Shown here piece after piece: positions 53,781-63,768 of a DNA stretch of 64,000 bases; the stretch's first letter is position 1; each line of letters starts with the position of its first letter. The translations under genes were made by a program, and so were the position numbers. The notes beneath the pieces are model-generated. The model was not told the DNA's origin. It saw nothing but the letters and a program-made list of their open reading frames with translations, and searched no databases. Source of the stretch: Vibrio salilacus (lineage in GTDB: Bacteria > Pseudomonadota > Gammaproteobacteria > Enterobacterales > Vibrionaceae); contig NZ_NIVQ01000003.1 of NCBI RefSeq assembly GCF_002811245.1, forward strand, positions 124,001 through 188,000. Reading direction: 5' to 3'.

Positions 53781-55028
53781 ATGTCCGAGGAAGTAAGCAA
53801 AAATCTCTCTGAAACTCTGTTTGTTAAACATAAGCAGGCGAAAGAGACCTCTGCTTTGACTCAATATATGCCAACCAGTCAGACGTTTTTAGAGCAAAAA
53901 CAGCAGCAAGATGGCTACCGATGGTATCGCAACTTGCGTCGTATGCAGTGGGCATGGCAGGGGCTTGATCCGATAGAGATTGAATCAGTATTGGCAAAGA
54001 TTGCTGCCTCAAAACACTCTCGTACCAATGAGCAGTGGCTCGACACAGTGATGGGCTATCACAGTGGAAATTGGACCTATGAATGGACCAAGCTGGGTAT
54101 GTTACATCAAAAACGTTCGAATGAATTTAAGGGCGAACAGGCCGCTGACGAAATGTTTAACGCATCACTTTGTTTTAGTATCGCGGGCTATCCACATTTA
54201 AAAAATGATAACTTGGCTATTCAAGCGCAGGTATTGGCCAGTAGCGCTTATAGTGAAGCGGCGAAAAAAACCAAGTACACCATTAAACGTTTAGAGATCC
54301 CTTACCAGAACAAGCACATTGTTGCGCACTTGCATCTGACCAAAACCGATAAGCCTCAACCTGTGGTCATCGTAACGGCGGGGCTAGATAGTTTGCAAAC
54401 TGATTTGTGGAGTTTGTTTCGTGATCACTTGGCGAAAAAAGATATCGCGATGCTGACCGTCGACATGCCATCAATCGGTCATAATGTTCATTGGAATCTA
54501 ACGGAAGATACATCGCGCTTACATCAGGCTGTGCTAAATGAACTGTATAACATTCCTTGGGTTGACCACCATAAAGTCGGCCTGATTGGCTTTCGTTTTG
54601 GTGGCAATACCATGGTGCGCCTCTCATTTATGGACCCGGATAAAGTCAAAGCATGTGTGTCATTAGGTGCACCTATCCATGAGGTGCTGTCGTCGCCAGA
54701 AAAGCTCAAACAGATGCCCAAAATGTATCTTGATGTCTTAGCATCTCGGTTGGGAAAATCGGTGGTTGATATTCATAGCTTGGCTGGACAATTGATGGCT
54801 TGGTCATTAAAAGTTCAGGGAATTTTATCCAATCGTAAAACTCGTGTGCCGATTCTGGCCATGAGTTTAGAGAATGATCCCATCTCGCCATTTAGTGATA
54901 ACCAAATGGTCGCGTTGTTTAGTGATTATGGTAAAGCGAAGAAAATCAGTGCAAAAACAATTACACAAGGGTATGAGCAATCCCTCGATTTAGCGATAAA
55001 GTGGTTGGAAGATGAGCTAATGAGATGA
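53781..55028 (+). CDS. frsA: FrsA (fermentation-respiration switch protein), alpha/beta-hydrolase family
   Basis: 415 residues, usual length. It matches E. coli FrsA through LSETLF at the start, GYHSGNWTYEW, AYPHLKNDNLA, TVDMPSIGH, NIPWVDHHKVGLIGFRFGGN, and LDVLASRLG. The hydrolase nucleophile elbow is GFRFG (270-274) with Arg where a Ser would be, as in E. coli FrsA, so ordinary serine-esterase chemistry is doubtful. It has been linked to the switch between fermentation and respiration through enzyme IIA-Glc. Confidence 0.94.
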   Translation: MSEEVSKNLSETLFVKHKQAKETSALTQYMPTSQTFLEQKQQQDGYRWYRNLRRMQWAWQGLDPIEIESVLAKIAASKHSRTNEQWLDTVMGYHSGNWTYEWTKLGMLHQKRSNEFKGEQAADEMFNASLCFSIAGYPHLKNDNLAIQAQVLASSAYSEAAKKTKYTIKRLEIPYQNKHIVAHLHLTKTDKPQPVVIVTAGLDSLQTDLWSLFRDHLAKKDIAMLTVDMPSIGHNVHWNLTEDTSRLHQAVLNELYNIPWVDHHKVGLIGFRFGGNTMVRLSFMDPDKVKACVSLGAPIHEVLSSPEKLKQMPKMYLDVLASRLGKSVVDIHSLAGQLMAWSLKVQGILSNRKTRVPILAMSLENDPISPFSDNQMVALFSDYGKAKKISAKTITQGYEQSLDLAIKWLEDELMR

Positions 55029-55128
55029 CATTTCTGCTAATTTAGATGACACTTATTTAAACGTACTACCCAAACTATCAGGTCCTGGGTTACGTACAAC
55101 AATAAGTCAATGAATATGGAGATTCATT

Positions 55129-55518
55129 ATGTCTGAGCAGATCAAAAGTCCTACCCATTACCGTTTGTTATCAACGCTAAGGGCCATTGGCCCTTATTTA
55201 CGCGAATCACAAAGCCAAGAAGGCGACTACCTTTTCGATTGTTTATCGGTGTGCGTTAATGATAAAAAATCACCCGAACAACGTGAGTTTTGGGGTTGGT
55301 GGTTAGAATTAACCGCTAACGAGCAAGGTTTTGAAGCTCGTTACCGTTCCGGTCTGTATGATGTGACGGGAGACTGGAAAGACAAAGCCTTACCCAAAAA
55401 AGCACTCGCCGATGTGACTCGTACTCAAGAAGTGTTCCACCAAAAGCTGATAGATACCTTGAAAAAAGAATTTGATATTGCGGTGGTCATGCATGAAGAA
55501 TCGGTTGAATTCGTCTAG
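55129..55518 (+). CDS. crl: Sigma-S-binding protein Crl
   Basis: 129 residues. Crl binds RpoS and helps it join RNA polymerase core. Visible family features: [19 protein letters not shown] at the start, [24 protein letters not shown], and [25 protein letters not shown] precedes the ATG. It follows frsA as in E. coli and ends at a terminator. Confidence 0.96.
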   Translation: MSEQIKSPTHYRLLSTLRAIGPYLRESQSQEGDYLFDCLSVCVNDKKSPEQREFWGWWLELTANEQGFEARYRSGLYDVTGDWKDKALPKKALADVTRTQEVFHQKLIDTLKKEFDIAVVMHEESVEFV

Positions 55519-55546
55519 ATTTTCCAGCTTATAGTTGTTATTCCCC

Positions 55547-55575
55547 AAAAAGGCGCTTTTTAGCGCCTTTTCTAC
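55547..55575 (+). terminator. Terminator after crl
   Basis: Stem AAAAGGCGC/GCGCCTTTT with a TTTTTA loop, followed by CTAC; good stem, short T-tract. Confidence 0.82.
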
Positions 55576-55684
55576 TTGTGAATTTGTTAGTTGATTGCTA
55601 AAACATCAGGTCTAATCAATCTTTGGCGCCAATGTATGGCAAATAAGATCGTGACGATTTTTAATTTTTCATAGTAGAAAGGCA

Positions 55685-56818
55685 ATGAATCAAGAAAGTG
55701 GAAAAGCACCACAGTTACAGACCGTGGTCGTTAAACTCGGTACGAGTGTTTTAACCGGTGGCACTTTAGCGTTAGACCGAGCTCACATGGTTGAGTTAGT
55801 TCGCCAGTGTGCAGAACTGAACAAGCAAGGTCACTCTGTGGTGATGGTTTCGTCTGGCGCAATTGCGGCAGGCCGAGAGCACCTAGACTACCCCGCATTG
55901 CCCAACTCTATGGCAAGCAAACAATTATTGGCGGCTGTTGGCCAAAGCCAGTTGATTCAAGTATGGGAATCTTTGTTTGCGATTTATGGGCTCAAAATTG
56001 GCCAAATGTTGCTAACGCGTGCTGATCTTGAAGATCGTGAACGTTTCCTTAATGCGCGAGATACCATTAATGCTTTGGTTGGCAACGGCATCATCCCGAT
56101 CGTCAATGAAAACGATGCGGTGGCAACCAGTGAAATCAAAGTGGGTGACAACGATAACTTGTCCGCATTAGTCGGTATTTTGTGTGGTGCAGACAAGCTA
56201 CTGCTGCTGACCGATCAAAAAGGCTTATTTACCGCCGACCCACGTAAAGACCCTAATGCTGAGCTGATCAAAGAAGTCAAAACCATTGACGACACTCTGC
56301 GTAAAATTGCTGGTGGCAGTGGTACTACGCTGGGTACGGGCGGAATGGCGACTAAGTTGCAAGCGGCAGACATCGCACGTCGTGCAGGGATCGAAGTGAT
56401 TATTGCCGCAGGCAGCGCGCCGAATGTGGTGTTTGATTCTCTTAGCGATAGCCCGCAAGGCACTCGTTTCCTACCGTGCGAAGAAGCGCTTGAAAATCGT
56501 AAGCGCTGGATTCTTGCCGGGCCAGCGGCATCGGGAGACATCATGATCGACGATGGTGCGGTCAATGCCGTTGTCGCGAAAGGCAGTAGCTTGCTAGCAA
56601 AAGGCGTTGTTCACGTTGGTGGTCAATTCGCCCGCGGGGATGTGGTGCGAGTCACTAATCGCCACGGCAAGCTGATCGCTCGTGGTATTGCAAGCTACTC
56701 AAGTCATGATATGGCCAGAATCGTCGGCAAACACAGTAAAGACATTATTGGAATATTAGGTTATGACTACGGCAATCAAGTGCTGCATCGTGATGATATG
56801 GTCGTAATTCAGGAATAA
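55685..56818 (+). CDS. proB: Glutamate 5-kinase
   Basis: 377 residues. First enzyme of proline synthesis: it phosphorylates glutamate. The kinase half has [45 protein letters not shown] and [12 protein letters not shown]; the C-terminal ~100 residues form the PUA domain ([20 protein letters not shown]). AGAAAGG precedes the ATG. proA follows after 12 bp, so the two are one operon. Confidence 0.98.
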   Translation: MNQESGKAPQLQTVVVKLGTSVLTGGTLALDRAHMVELVRQCAELNKQGHSVVMVSSGAIAAGREHLDYPALPNSMASKQLLAAVGQSQLIQVWESLFAIYGLKIGQMLLTRADLEDRERFLNARDTINALVGNGIIPIVNENDAVATSEIKVGDNDNLSALVGILCGADKLLLLTDQKGLFTADPRKDPNAELIKEVKTIDDTLRKIAGGSGTTLGTGGMATKLQAADIARRAGIEVIIAAGSAPNVVFDSLSDSPQGTRFLPCEEALENRKRWILAGPAASGDIMIDDGAVNAVVAKGSSLLAKGVVHVGGQFARGDVVRVTNRHGKLIARGIASYSSHDMARIVGKHSKDIIGILGYDYGNQVLHRDDMVVIQE

Positions 56819-56830
56819 AGGACAATATAC

Positions 56831-58081
56831 ATGCAATTGATTTCTATGGGTAAAGCAGCGAAAGAAGCGGCTTTCCAATTAGCAACGGCATCAACGGCGC
56901 AAAAGAACCAAGCTCTGGCCATTATTGCCGATGAACTTGAAGCTAATGCCGAGACAATTTTGGCCGCTAACGGCAAAGACATTGAGAATGGTCGTAAAGC
57001 AGGTTTAACTGATGCCCTGTTAGATCGACTGCTGCTTAATAAATTGCGCTTAACGGACATTGCCAATGATGTGCGTAATGTTATTAGCCTTAATGACCCG
57101 GTGGGCAGTGAGCTTGACAGTAAGGTGCTTGAAAATGGAATGTCGCTTTCACGTCGCCGAGTGCCGCTTGGCGTAGTTGGGGTGATTTATGAAGCGCGAC
57201 CAAATGTCACCATTGATATTGCTGCTTTGTGTCTAAAAACCGGTAACGCGAGTATTCTCCGTGGTGGTAAAGAGACCTTTTTCTCCAATATGGAATTGGT
57301 CAAAGTGATTCAATCCGCGTTGGCAAAAGCGGAGTTACCTGCCGCGTCGGTGCAATACATTGAAAAGCCAGATCGTGAACTGGTTTCTCAACTGCTTAAG
57401 TTGGACGATTATGTTGACATGATCATTCCACGAGGTGGCGCAGGCCTGCACAAAATGTGCAAAGAAAACAGTACTATTCCTGTGATTATTGGTGGGTTTG
57501 GTATCAGCCACATCTTTGTCGATGACAGCGCAAATCTAGAGAAATCACTCGATGTGGTCGAAAACGCCAAAGTGCAGCGTCCTTCGGCATGTAACTCGCT
57601 AGATACACTGCTAGTGCATGAGAAAGTGGCCGCCGAGTTTTTATCGCTTATCGTTGAGCGTATGAATGATAAAGTTAGCTTCGTGGCAGAACCAAAAGCG
57701 CAAGCGTTGATGTCAGCAGCAACACAACTTCGTCAAGCGGGAGATGGAGATTTTGATACCGAATGGCTTGCTTACACTTTAGGCGTCAAGGTGGTTGCGG
57801 ATGTGAAAGAAGCCATTGACCATATGCGCGTACACAACGCCAGTCATTCAGATGCGATCATGACCGATAGTTTAGAAAATGCCGAGTTATTTATTAACTC
57901 AGCGGGTTCTGCCGCGGTGTATGTCAATGCATCAACCCGTTTTACCGACGGTGCTCAATTTGGCCTTGGTGCTGAAGTTGCGGTATCAACCCAGAAACTG
58001 CATGCACGTGGACCAATGGGGCTTGAAGAGCTCACTAGCTACAAATGGGTCGGTAAAGCAAACTACTTGCCGCGTAGTTAA
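56831..58081 (+). CDS. proA: Gamma-glutamyl phosphate reductase
   Basis: 416 residues. It reduces glutamyl 5-phosphate to the semialdehyde with NADPH. The aldehyde-dehydrogenase-like fold has [21 protein letters not shown], a catalytic Cys in [14 protein letters not shown], and [29 protein letters not shown] near the end. AAAGGACAAT precedes the ATG. Confidence 0.98.
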   Translation: MQLISMGKAAKEAAFQLATASTAQKNQALAIIADELEANAETILAANGKDIENGRKAGLTDALLDRLLLNKLRLTDIANDVRNVISLNDPVGSELDSKVLENGMSLSRRRVPLGVVGVIYEARPNVTIDIAALCLKTGNASILRGGKETFFSNMELVKVIQSALAKAELPAASVQYIEKPDRELVSQLLKLDDYVDMIIPRGGAGLHKMCKENSTIPVIIGGFGISHIFVDDSANLEKSLDVVENAKVQRPSACNSLDTLLVHEKVAAEFLSLIVERMNDKVSFVAEPKAQALMSAATQLRQAGDGDFDTEWLAYTLGVKVVADVKEAIDHMRVHNASHSDAIMTDSLENAELFINSAGSAAVYVNASTRFTDGAQFGLGAEVAVSTQKLHARGPMGLEELTSYKWVGKANYLPRS

Positions 58082-58104
58082 CAGATCTGGTTAAACATTG
58101 ATTG

Positions 58105-58131
58105 AAAAGGGGGCTATCTAGCCCCTTTTGC
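58105..58131 (+). terminator. Terminator after proA
   Basis: Stem AAAAGGGG-GCTA/TAGC-CCCTTTT followed by GCTTTTC; ends the proBA operon. Confidence 0.85.
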
Positions 58132-58185
58132 TTTTCTTAGCTTTAGTTAATCCGGTAAACTATCCGGCATAGTTTAGGAGGTGAT

Positions 58186-58635
58186 ATGCATTGTCCTTTT
58201 TGTTCTGAAAACGACACCAAAGTGATCGACTCGCGTTTGGTTGCCGACGGCCATCAAGTCCGCCGTCGTCGGCAATGTTTAGCGTGCAGCGAGCGCTTTA
58301 CGACATTTGAAACCGCTGAATTGGTGATGCCAAGAGTGATTAAATCCAATGGCAACCGAGAGCCTTTCAATGAAGATAAAATGGTTGGTGGTCTGCAGCG
58401 TGCGTTAGAGAAACGCCCGGTCAGCGCCGATGCGGTTGATGTGGCGATCAGCATGATAAAATCACAGCTTCGTGCGACGGGTGAACGTGAAGTGTCGAGC
58501 GAAATGATTGGTAACTTAGTTATGGATCAACTCAAAGAGCTCGATAAAGTGGCGTACATTCGTTTTGCTTCGGTTTACCGTAGTTTTGAAGATATTCGTG
58601 AATTTGGCGAAGAAATCGCAAGACTAGAAGATTAA
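58186..58635 (+). CDS. nrdR: Transcriptional repressor NrdR
   Basis: 149 residues. It represses ribonucleotide reductase genes in response to ATP/dATP. The N-terminal zinc ribbon ([27 protein letters not shown]) and the ATP-cone domain (~49-139: [30 protein letters not shown] core REPFNEDKM) are complete. TAGGAGGTGAT precedes the ATG, a very strong site. First gene of a long operon with ribD, ribE, ribBX, ribH and nusB. Confidence 0.97.
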   Translation: MHCPFCSENDTKVIDSRLVADGHQVRRRRQCLACSERFTTFETAELVMPRVIKSNGNREPFNEDKMVGGLQRALEKRPVSADAVDVAISMIKSQLRATGEREVSSEMIGNLVMDQLKELDKVAYIRFASVYRSFEDIREFGEEIARLED

Positions 58636-58647
58636 TTGGACAGCGTA

Positions 58648-59754
58648 ATGGTAACCTTTACTGCTACAGATTATCAGATGATGTCGCGGGCTATTGAGCT
58701 GGCGAAAGACGGCATCTACACCACGGCGCCAAACCCTAATGTAGGGTGTGTGATTGCCAAAAACAGTGACATTGTCGGTGAAGGCTGCCACTTTCGTGCG
58801 GGTGAACCTCATGCTGAAGTGCATGCATTGCGCATGGCGGCGGATCAATCGATCGGCGCAACGGCTTACGTAACATTAGAACCTTGTTCTCACTATGGAC
58901 GAACCCCACCTTGTGCCGAAGGGTTGATCAAAGCGCGCGTGGCGAAAGTGGTATGTGCGATGCAAGATCCCAACCCCCAAGTTGCTGGGCGCGGCATTCA
59001 AATGTTGCGTGATGCCGGAATTGAGGTTGAAGTTGGGCTACTTGAAGATCAGGCTCGGGCACTGAATCCTGCGTTTATCAAACGTATGCAAACCGAGATG
59101 CCGTTTGTACAACTAAAAATGGCGGCAAGTCTTGATGGGCAGACCGCACTAGCCAACGGTCAAAGCCAATGGATAACGGGTGCTGAAGCGCGCAAAGATG
59201 TCCAAGCTTTTCGTGCGCGCAGTGGCGCCATTTTATCAACCAGCCAAACGGTCATTGACGATGACGCCTCGCTTAACGTGCGTTGGAGTGAACTGCCCAA
59301 ATATGTGCAAGCACAATACAATCCAATCGATGTGCGTCAACCTAAGCGTGTGATCTTAGATCGTCAAAATAGACTGACATCCGCGCTAAAACTGTTTCAC
59401 ACTCCAGGCGAGCGCGTGATTGTTGCTCCACAGGGTGATATTTTTGCGCCATTGAATAACGATCAACGTATTGATCTTAACGCTCTGTTTTCCACGCTTG
59501 CTACTCAACATAACATCAATCACCTTTGGGTTGAGGCTGGTGCAACTCTGGCAAGTAGCTTAATTACTGCTGATTTAGTCGATGAACTGGTGCTTTACTT
59601 GGCACCCAAAATCATGGGCAGTGATGGCCGAGGCTTACTCGGTGCACTTGGTTTAGAGGCGATGGAGCAAGTGATTGATCTCGATATTAAAGATATTCGA
59701 CAAGTGGGGAAAGATATCCGCATTATCGCCACTATTAGCCAAAAAGAATCGTAA
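58648..59754 (+). CDS. ribD: Bifunctional riboflavin deaminase/reductase
   Basis: Start chosen at ATG 58648 (MVTFTATDYQMMSRAIELA), 12 bp after the nrdR stop; no strong site is visible. 368 residues. N-terminal deaminase with zinc motif HAEVHAL and PCSHYGRTPPC; C-terminal NADPH reductase from ~150 (LKMAASLDGQTA, WVEAGATLASSL). It carries out two steps after GTP cyclohydrolase II in riboflavin synthesis. Confidence 0.96.
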   Translation: MVTFTATDYQMMSRAIELAKDGIYTTAPNPNVGCVIAKNSDIVGEGCHFRAGEPHAEVHALRMAADQSIGATAYVTLEPCSHYGRTPPCAEGLIKARVAKVVCAMQDPNPQVAGRGIQMLRDAGIEVEVGLLEDQARALNPAFIKRMQTEMPFVQLKMAASLDGQTALANGQSQWITGAEARKDVQAFRARSGAILSTSQTVIDDDASLNVRWSELPKYVQAQYNPIDVRQPKRVILDRQNRLTSALKLFHTPGERVIVAPQGDIFAPLNNDQRIDLNALFSTLATQHNINHLWVEAGATLASSLITADLVDELVLYLAPKIMGSDGRGLLGALGLEAMEQVIDLDIKDIRQVGKDIRIIATISQKES

Positions 59755-59756
59755 CT

Positions 59757-60407
59757 ATGTTTACAGGTATTATTCAAGCTGTTGGTAAGCTGGCAGCCAT
59801 TACGCCAAAAGGCGAAGATATAAGTGTCACGGTTGAGGTCGGTAAACTGGATATGTCCGATGTAAAACTGGGAGACAGCATTGCCACAAATGGTGTCTGC
59901 TTGACCGTGGTTGACTATAGCGACAGTCATTACAGTGCAGATTTGTCGTTAGAAACGTTGCAAAAAACGGGCTTTGCTCACTATCAAGTGGGGGATAGCG
60001 TCAACTTAGAAAAAGCCATGTTACCCACCACTCGATTTGGCGGACATATCGTGTCTGGTCATGTGGATGGTGTGGGTGAAATCGTTGAGCGCAATAGCGT
60101 TGGCCGAGCGATAGAATTTTGGATCGCGATGCCCGCCGAAATCAGTAAATATGTCGCGGAAAAGGGGTCCATAACAGTGGACGGTATTAGCCTGACGGTT
60201 AATGCACTGCGTAAAAACGGGTTAAAACTGACGATTGTTCCGCACACCGGAGACGAAACAACCATCGCTGATTTTCATGTTGGCCGTAAGGTCAATCTAG
60301 AGGTCGATGTGTTGGCGCGTTATATGGAACGCCTACTGACCAGTCAGTCAGAGCAGCCACAATCAAACCTCACCATGGAATTCTTACAACAAAATGGATT
60401 TGCTTAG
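59757..60407 (+). CDS. ribE: Riboflavin synthase alpha chain
   Basis: 216 residues. It makes riboflavin from two lumazine molecules. Two lumazine-binding repeats: MFTGIIQAVGKLAAI at the start with SIATNGVCLTVV, then HIVSGHVDGVGEIVERN and SITVDGISLTVNAL. It starts 2 bp after ribD. E. coli calls the same gene ribC. Confidence 0.97.
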   Translation: MFTGIIQAVGKLAAITPKGEDISVTVEVGKLDMSDVKLGDSIATNGVCLTVVDYSDSHYSADLSLETLQKTGFAHYQVGDSVNLEKAMLPTTRFGGHIVSGHVDGVGEIVERNSVGRAIEFWIAMPAEISKYVAEKGSITVDGISLTVNALRKNGLKLTIVPHTGDETTIADFHVGRKVNLEVDVLARYMERLLTSQSEQPQSNLTMEFLQQNGFA

Positions 60408-60465
60408 GTTAGCGATTACCTAACCGACTCGATTCGCCGCAGACGCCAAAAATAGGAAGACAATT

Positions 60466-61575
60466 ATGCCAATTAGTACGCCACAAGAAATTATTGAAGA
60501 TATTCGTTTGGGTAAAATGGTTATCTTAATGGATGACGAAGACCGAGAGAACGAAGGCGATTTGATCATGGCTGCCGAGCACGTTACACCGGAAGCGATC
60601 AACTTTATGGCGATGCATGGGCGTGGTTTGATCTGTCTGACAATGACTAAAGAGCGTTGTGAGCGCCTTGGTTTGCCGCCAATGGTGCAAGATAACAATG
60701 CGCAGTACACCACTAATTTTACCGTCTCGATCGAAGCGGCAGAAGGTGTTACCACCGGGATTTCAGCGGCCGATCGTGCGCGCACTGTTCAAGCGGCTGT
60801 CGCTAAAGATGCTAAGGCTGCCGATCTTGTGCAGCCAGGTCACATCTTTCCTTTAGCGGCGCAAGAGGGTGGCGTATTAACCCGTGCTGGTCATACCGAA
60901 GCCGGCTGTGATTTAGCGCGTTTGGCTGGTTATGAACCGGCCGGCGTTATTGTCGAAATTCTTAACGATGATGGCACCATGGCACGTCGTCCAGACCTCG
61001 AAGTCTTTGCTGAAAAGCACAGTATTAAGCTCGGTACGATTGCTGATCTTATCGAGTACCGTAATAATACCGAAACCACGATAGAGCGCGTTGCTGAGTG
61101 TCATTTACCGACCGAGTTTGGTGACTTCAACTTAGTGACTTATCGCGACATTATCGATAACCAAATTCACTATGCACTGTGTAAAGGCGAACTGACTAAA
61201 GAAACGCCATTGGTGCGCGTTCATTTGCAAGATACGTTTACCGATCTACTCCATAGCGATCGCAACGCAGAGCGCAGTTGGACACTGGACAAAGCAATGC
61301 AACGCATCGGCAGTGAAGGGGGGGTCTTGGTGATTTTGGGCAATGAAGAGTCAAGCGAACTGTTGATTCACCGCGTGAAAATGTTTGAAGCGCAAGATAA
61401 AGGTCAAGCTCCGACGTTAGCCAAGAAGCAGGGAACATCACGCCGCGTTGGTGTTGGCTCGCAAATTTTGGCCGATCTAGGTGTCCACGATATGCGCTTA
61501 CTCTCGTCTGCGAACAAAAAGTATCACGCGTTGGGCGGTTTTGGCCTCAATGTGGTGGAATATGTGAGCGACTGA
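60466..61575 (+). CDS. ribB: DHBP synthase with a degenerate GTP-cyclohydrolase-II-like domain (RibBX)
   Basis: 369 residues. The N-terminal ~205 residues are an intact 3,4-dihydroxy-2-butanone-4-phosphate synthase: [43 protein letters not shown]. The C-terminal part has the cyclohydrolase II shape ([14 protein letters not shown]) but none of the three zinc Cys of RibA (C-x10-C-x-C), and lacks the GRGIGL-type motif. So only the RibB step is expected; a separate ribA is needed. This matches the RibBX variant I know from other Proteobacteria. Often mislabelled ribBA. Confidence 0.93.
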   Translation: MPISTPQEIIEDIRLGKMVILMDDEDRENEGDLIMAAEHVTPEAINFMAMHGRGLICLTMTKERCERLGLPPMVQDNNAQYTTNFTVSIEAAEGVTTGISAADRARTVQAAVAKDAKAADLVQPGHIFPLAAQEGGVLTRAGHTEAGCDLARLAGYEPAGVIVEILNDDGTMARRPDLEVFAEKHSIKLGTIADLIEYRNNTETTIERVAECHLPTEFGDFNLVTYRDIIDNQIHYALCKGELTKETPLVRVHLQDTFTDLLHSDRNAERSWTLDKAMQRIGSEGGVLVILGNEESSELLIHRVKMFEAQDKGQAPTLAKKQGTSRRVGVGSQILADLGVHDMRLLSSANKKYHALGGFGLNVVEYVSD

Positions 61576-61745
61576 TCGTTTCGGCTTAATCGTACCTGAG
61601 GGCAAAGGTCACCATCATTTGCTCCTTTGGTTTTCGCTCTGTTGTTAACTCGGTGAGTAATGCTAAATTTCCATTAGATATTGCTCACACAATTGTGCTA
61701 GAATCCGGCGGTTCTCACTTGATGAATATAGTTAAAGGAAGGCTT
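61576..61745 (+). other. Gap between ribBX and ribH
   Basis: 170 bp without a gene. TGTGCTAGAAT near 61694-61704 looks like an extended -10 element and may start a separate ribH-nusB transcript; a CACAATTGTG palindrome overlaps it. Confidence 0.35.
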
Positions 61746-62216
61746 ATGAAAGTGATCGAGGGTGGCTTCCCAGCGCCAAACGCAAAAATTGCTATCGTTA
61801 TTTCTCGTTTCAACAGTTTTATTAACGAAAGTCTATTGTCTGGTGCAATCGATACTTTAAAACGCCATGGTCAAGTTAGCGAAGACAACATTACCGTAGT
61901 TCGCTGCCCTGGTGCAGTTGAGTTACCTCTTGTTGCTCAACGTGTCGCGAAAACCGCTAAATACGATGCGATTGTTTCGCTTGGTACAGTAATTCGTGGC
62001 GGAACACCACACTTTGACTATGTTTGTAGTGAATGTAATAAAGGTCTTGCACAAGTGTCTCTGGAATACAGCCTTCCAGTTGCGTTCGGTGTACTGACTG
62101 TTGATACTATTGATCAAGCTATTGAGCGCGCGGGAACCAAGGCTGGTAATAAAGGTGCAGAGGCTGCACTAAGCGCACTTGAGATGATTAATGTTCTTTC
62201 AGAAATCGATTCCTAA
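61746..62216 (+). CDS. ribH: 6,7-dimethyl-8-ribityllumazine synthase
   Basis: Start chosen at ATG 61746 ([18 protein letters not shown]), with AAAGGAAGG upstream; the frame is open 31 codons further back but those are not family-like. 156 residues. It joins the RibBX and RibD products into lumazine. Motifs: [41 protein letters not shown]. The stop and the nusB ATG share a base (TAATG). Confidence 0.97.
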   Translation: MKVIEGGFPAPNAKIAIVISRFNSFINESLLSGAIDTLKRHGQVSEDNITVVRCPGAVELPLVAQRVAKTAKYDAIVSLGTVIRGGTPHFDYVCSECNKGLAQVSLEYSLPVAFGVLTVDTIDQAIERAGTKAGNKGAEAALSALEMINVLSEIDS

Positions 62217-62683
62217 TGGGGGCCAGTGTGAAACCAGCCGCACGTCGTAATGCACGTCGATTCGCTTTGCAAGCGATCTACTCTTGGCAAATTACTAAAG
62301 AAAATGTTGCTACGATTGAAGAGCAATTTTTGTCAGGTGGTAAGTATGATGAAGAAGAACATCATGCTCAAGAACCTGCACTTTCTGCTCCAGACACAGA
62401 TGTTGCATACTTCCGTGACCTACTAACAGGTGTTGTGCTAAGTCACACAGAGCTAGATTGTAAAATTCGTCCATATACTGCGCGTCCAATGCAAGATTTG
62501 GATATGATGGAGCTTGCTCTGTTGCGTCTTGCTATGTATGAAATGACACGTCGCGAAGATGTCCCTTATAAAGTGGTCATCAACGAAGCGATTGAACTTG
62601 CTAAAGTCTTCGCTGCAGAAGAGAGCCACAAGTTTATCAATGGTGTGCTAGATAAAGCTGCACCGCACGTACGTAAAAAATAA
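62216..62683 (+). CDS. nusB: Transcription antitermination factor NusB
   Basis: 155 residues, all-helical. With NusE it binds boxA RNA and prevents early termination in rRNA operons. It starts with the basic [20 protein letters not shown], the RNA-binding helix, and ends [29 protein letters not shown], a family hallmark. Co-translated with ribH; a terminator follows. Confidence 0.97.
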   Translation: MGASVKPAARRNARRFALQAIYSWQITKENVATIEEQFLSGGKYDEEEHHAQEPALSAPDTDVAYFRDLLTGVVLSHTELDCKIRPYTARPMQDLDMMELALLRLAMYEMTRREDVPYKVVINEAIELAKVFAAEESHKFINGVLDKAAPHVRKK

Positions 62684-62697
62684 TCGTCCAAGATTAT

Positions 62698-62726
62698 AAA
62701 AGGTCAGCAATCGCTGACCTTTTTTA
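62698..62726 (+). terminator. Terminator after nusB
   Basis: Stem AAAAGGTCAGC/GCTGACCTTTT with an AATC loop, followed by more T. Confidence 0.9.
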
Positions 62727-62790
62727 TGTCTAGTGTCTTTTAATACCAACCTCGACAGACAAGTTGGTACAAGTTGTAAATGGTCACGCT

Positions 62791-63762
62791 ATGCCTGGTG
62801 AATTTAATCTGATAGAAAAATACTTTGTGGGTCGGCAAAAACAGCGCAAAGATGTCTTGCTTGCCGCCGGTGATGATTGCGCTTTAGTTAAGGTGCCTAA
62901 CAACCTCTCTGTCGCCATTAGTACCGATACTTTGGTCGCCGGTACCCATTTTCTGAGTGACGCGAATCCGGCTTGGGTTGCGCACAAAGCCCTATGCTCC
63001 AACATCAGTGATCTTGCTGCGATGGGCGCAACGCCAGCTTGGGTATCGCTTGCCTTAACAATGCCGACACCCGATGAAACTTGGCTAGCACCATTTTGCG
63101 AGGCGTTCTTTGAATTGGCGGACTATTACGGTATTCAGTTGATTGGTGGAGACACCACCAAAGGGCCGCTGAGCGTCACGCTAACCGTACAAGGTTTGGT
63201 TGATGCGGACAAAGCGCTGCGTCGAGATGGTGCTCGCGTTGGCGATTGGGTCTATGTCACGGGCAATCTCGGTGACAGTAAAGCGGGGTTAGATGTCATC
63301 TTAGACCCCCAACGCCGCAGTACACCGTTTGCCGCAGAGCTTGAACAACGTCATTATTTATCCACCCCAAGAGTATTGGCAGGACAAGCATTGCTTAATC
63401 TGGCTAGTTCAGCGATTGATATCTCGGACGGTTTGATTTCCGACATTAAGCATATCGCCAAGCGCTCAGGGGTTGGAGTAAGTCTTGACGTTAGCACGCT
63501 TCCTGTTTCTAATGAGTTGGTTCAGTTTTTAGGTTGTATGACCAAAGCGCAACAATACGCATTAACCAGCGGGGAAGAGTATGAGCTTTGCTTTACACTC
63601 CCAGAGCAGAACAAAGGTTCCATCGAAAGTGCGTTGGCGCATTGTGGCGTTAAGGCGACCTGTATTGGGCAAATTCGCCCATACGGTACTTTTGAACTGC
63701 ATAATAAAGGTCAAGCGATAGATTGGTCTTTAAGCGGTTATGATCACTTTACTCAGCAGTAG
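62791..63762 (+). CDS. thiL: Thiamine-monophosphate kinase
   Basis: Start chosen at ATG 62791 (MPGEFNLIEKYFVGR); the frame is open nine codons back to a TTG. 323 residues. It makes thiamine diphosphate from the monophosphate with ATP. Motifs: AAGDDCALV, ISTDTLVAGTHF, SNISDLAAMGATP, GGDTTKGPL, and DISDGLISDIKHIAKRSGVG. The nusB-thiL-pgpA order is common in gammaproteobacteria. Confidence 0.96.
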   Translation: MPGEFNLIEKYFVGRQKQRKDVLLAAGDDCALVKVPNNLSVAISTDTLVAGTHFLSDANPAWVAHKALCSNISDLAAMGATPAWVSLALTMPTPDETWLAPFCEAFFELADYYGIQLIGGDTTKGPLSVTLTVQGLVDADKALRRDGARVGDWVYVTGNLGDSKAGLDVILDPQRRSTPFAAELEQRHYLSTPRVLAGQALLNLASSAIDISDGLISDIKHIAKRSGVGVSLDVSTLPVSNELVQFLGCMTKAQQYALTSGEEYELCFTLPEQNKGSIESALAHCGVKATCIGQIRPYGTFELHNKGQAIDWSLSGYDHFTQQ

Positions 63763-63768
63763 TTCATT

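Noticed and set aside
58082..60465. FMN riboswitch for the rib genes
   Set aside because: No FMN aptamer core in the gaps before nrdR, ribD, ribE or ribBX; the genes are too closely packed.
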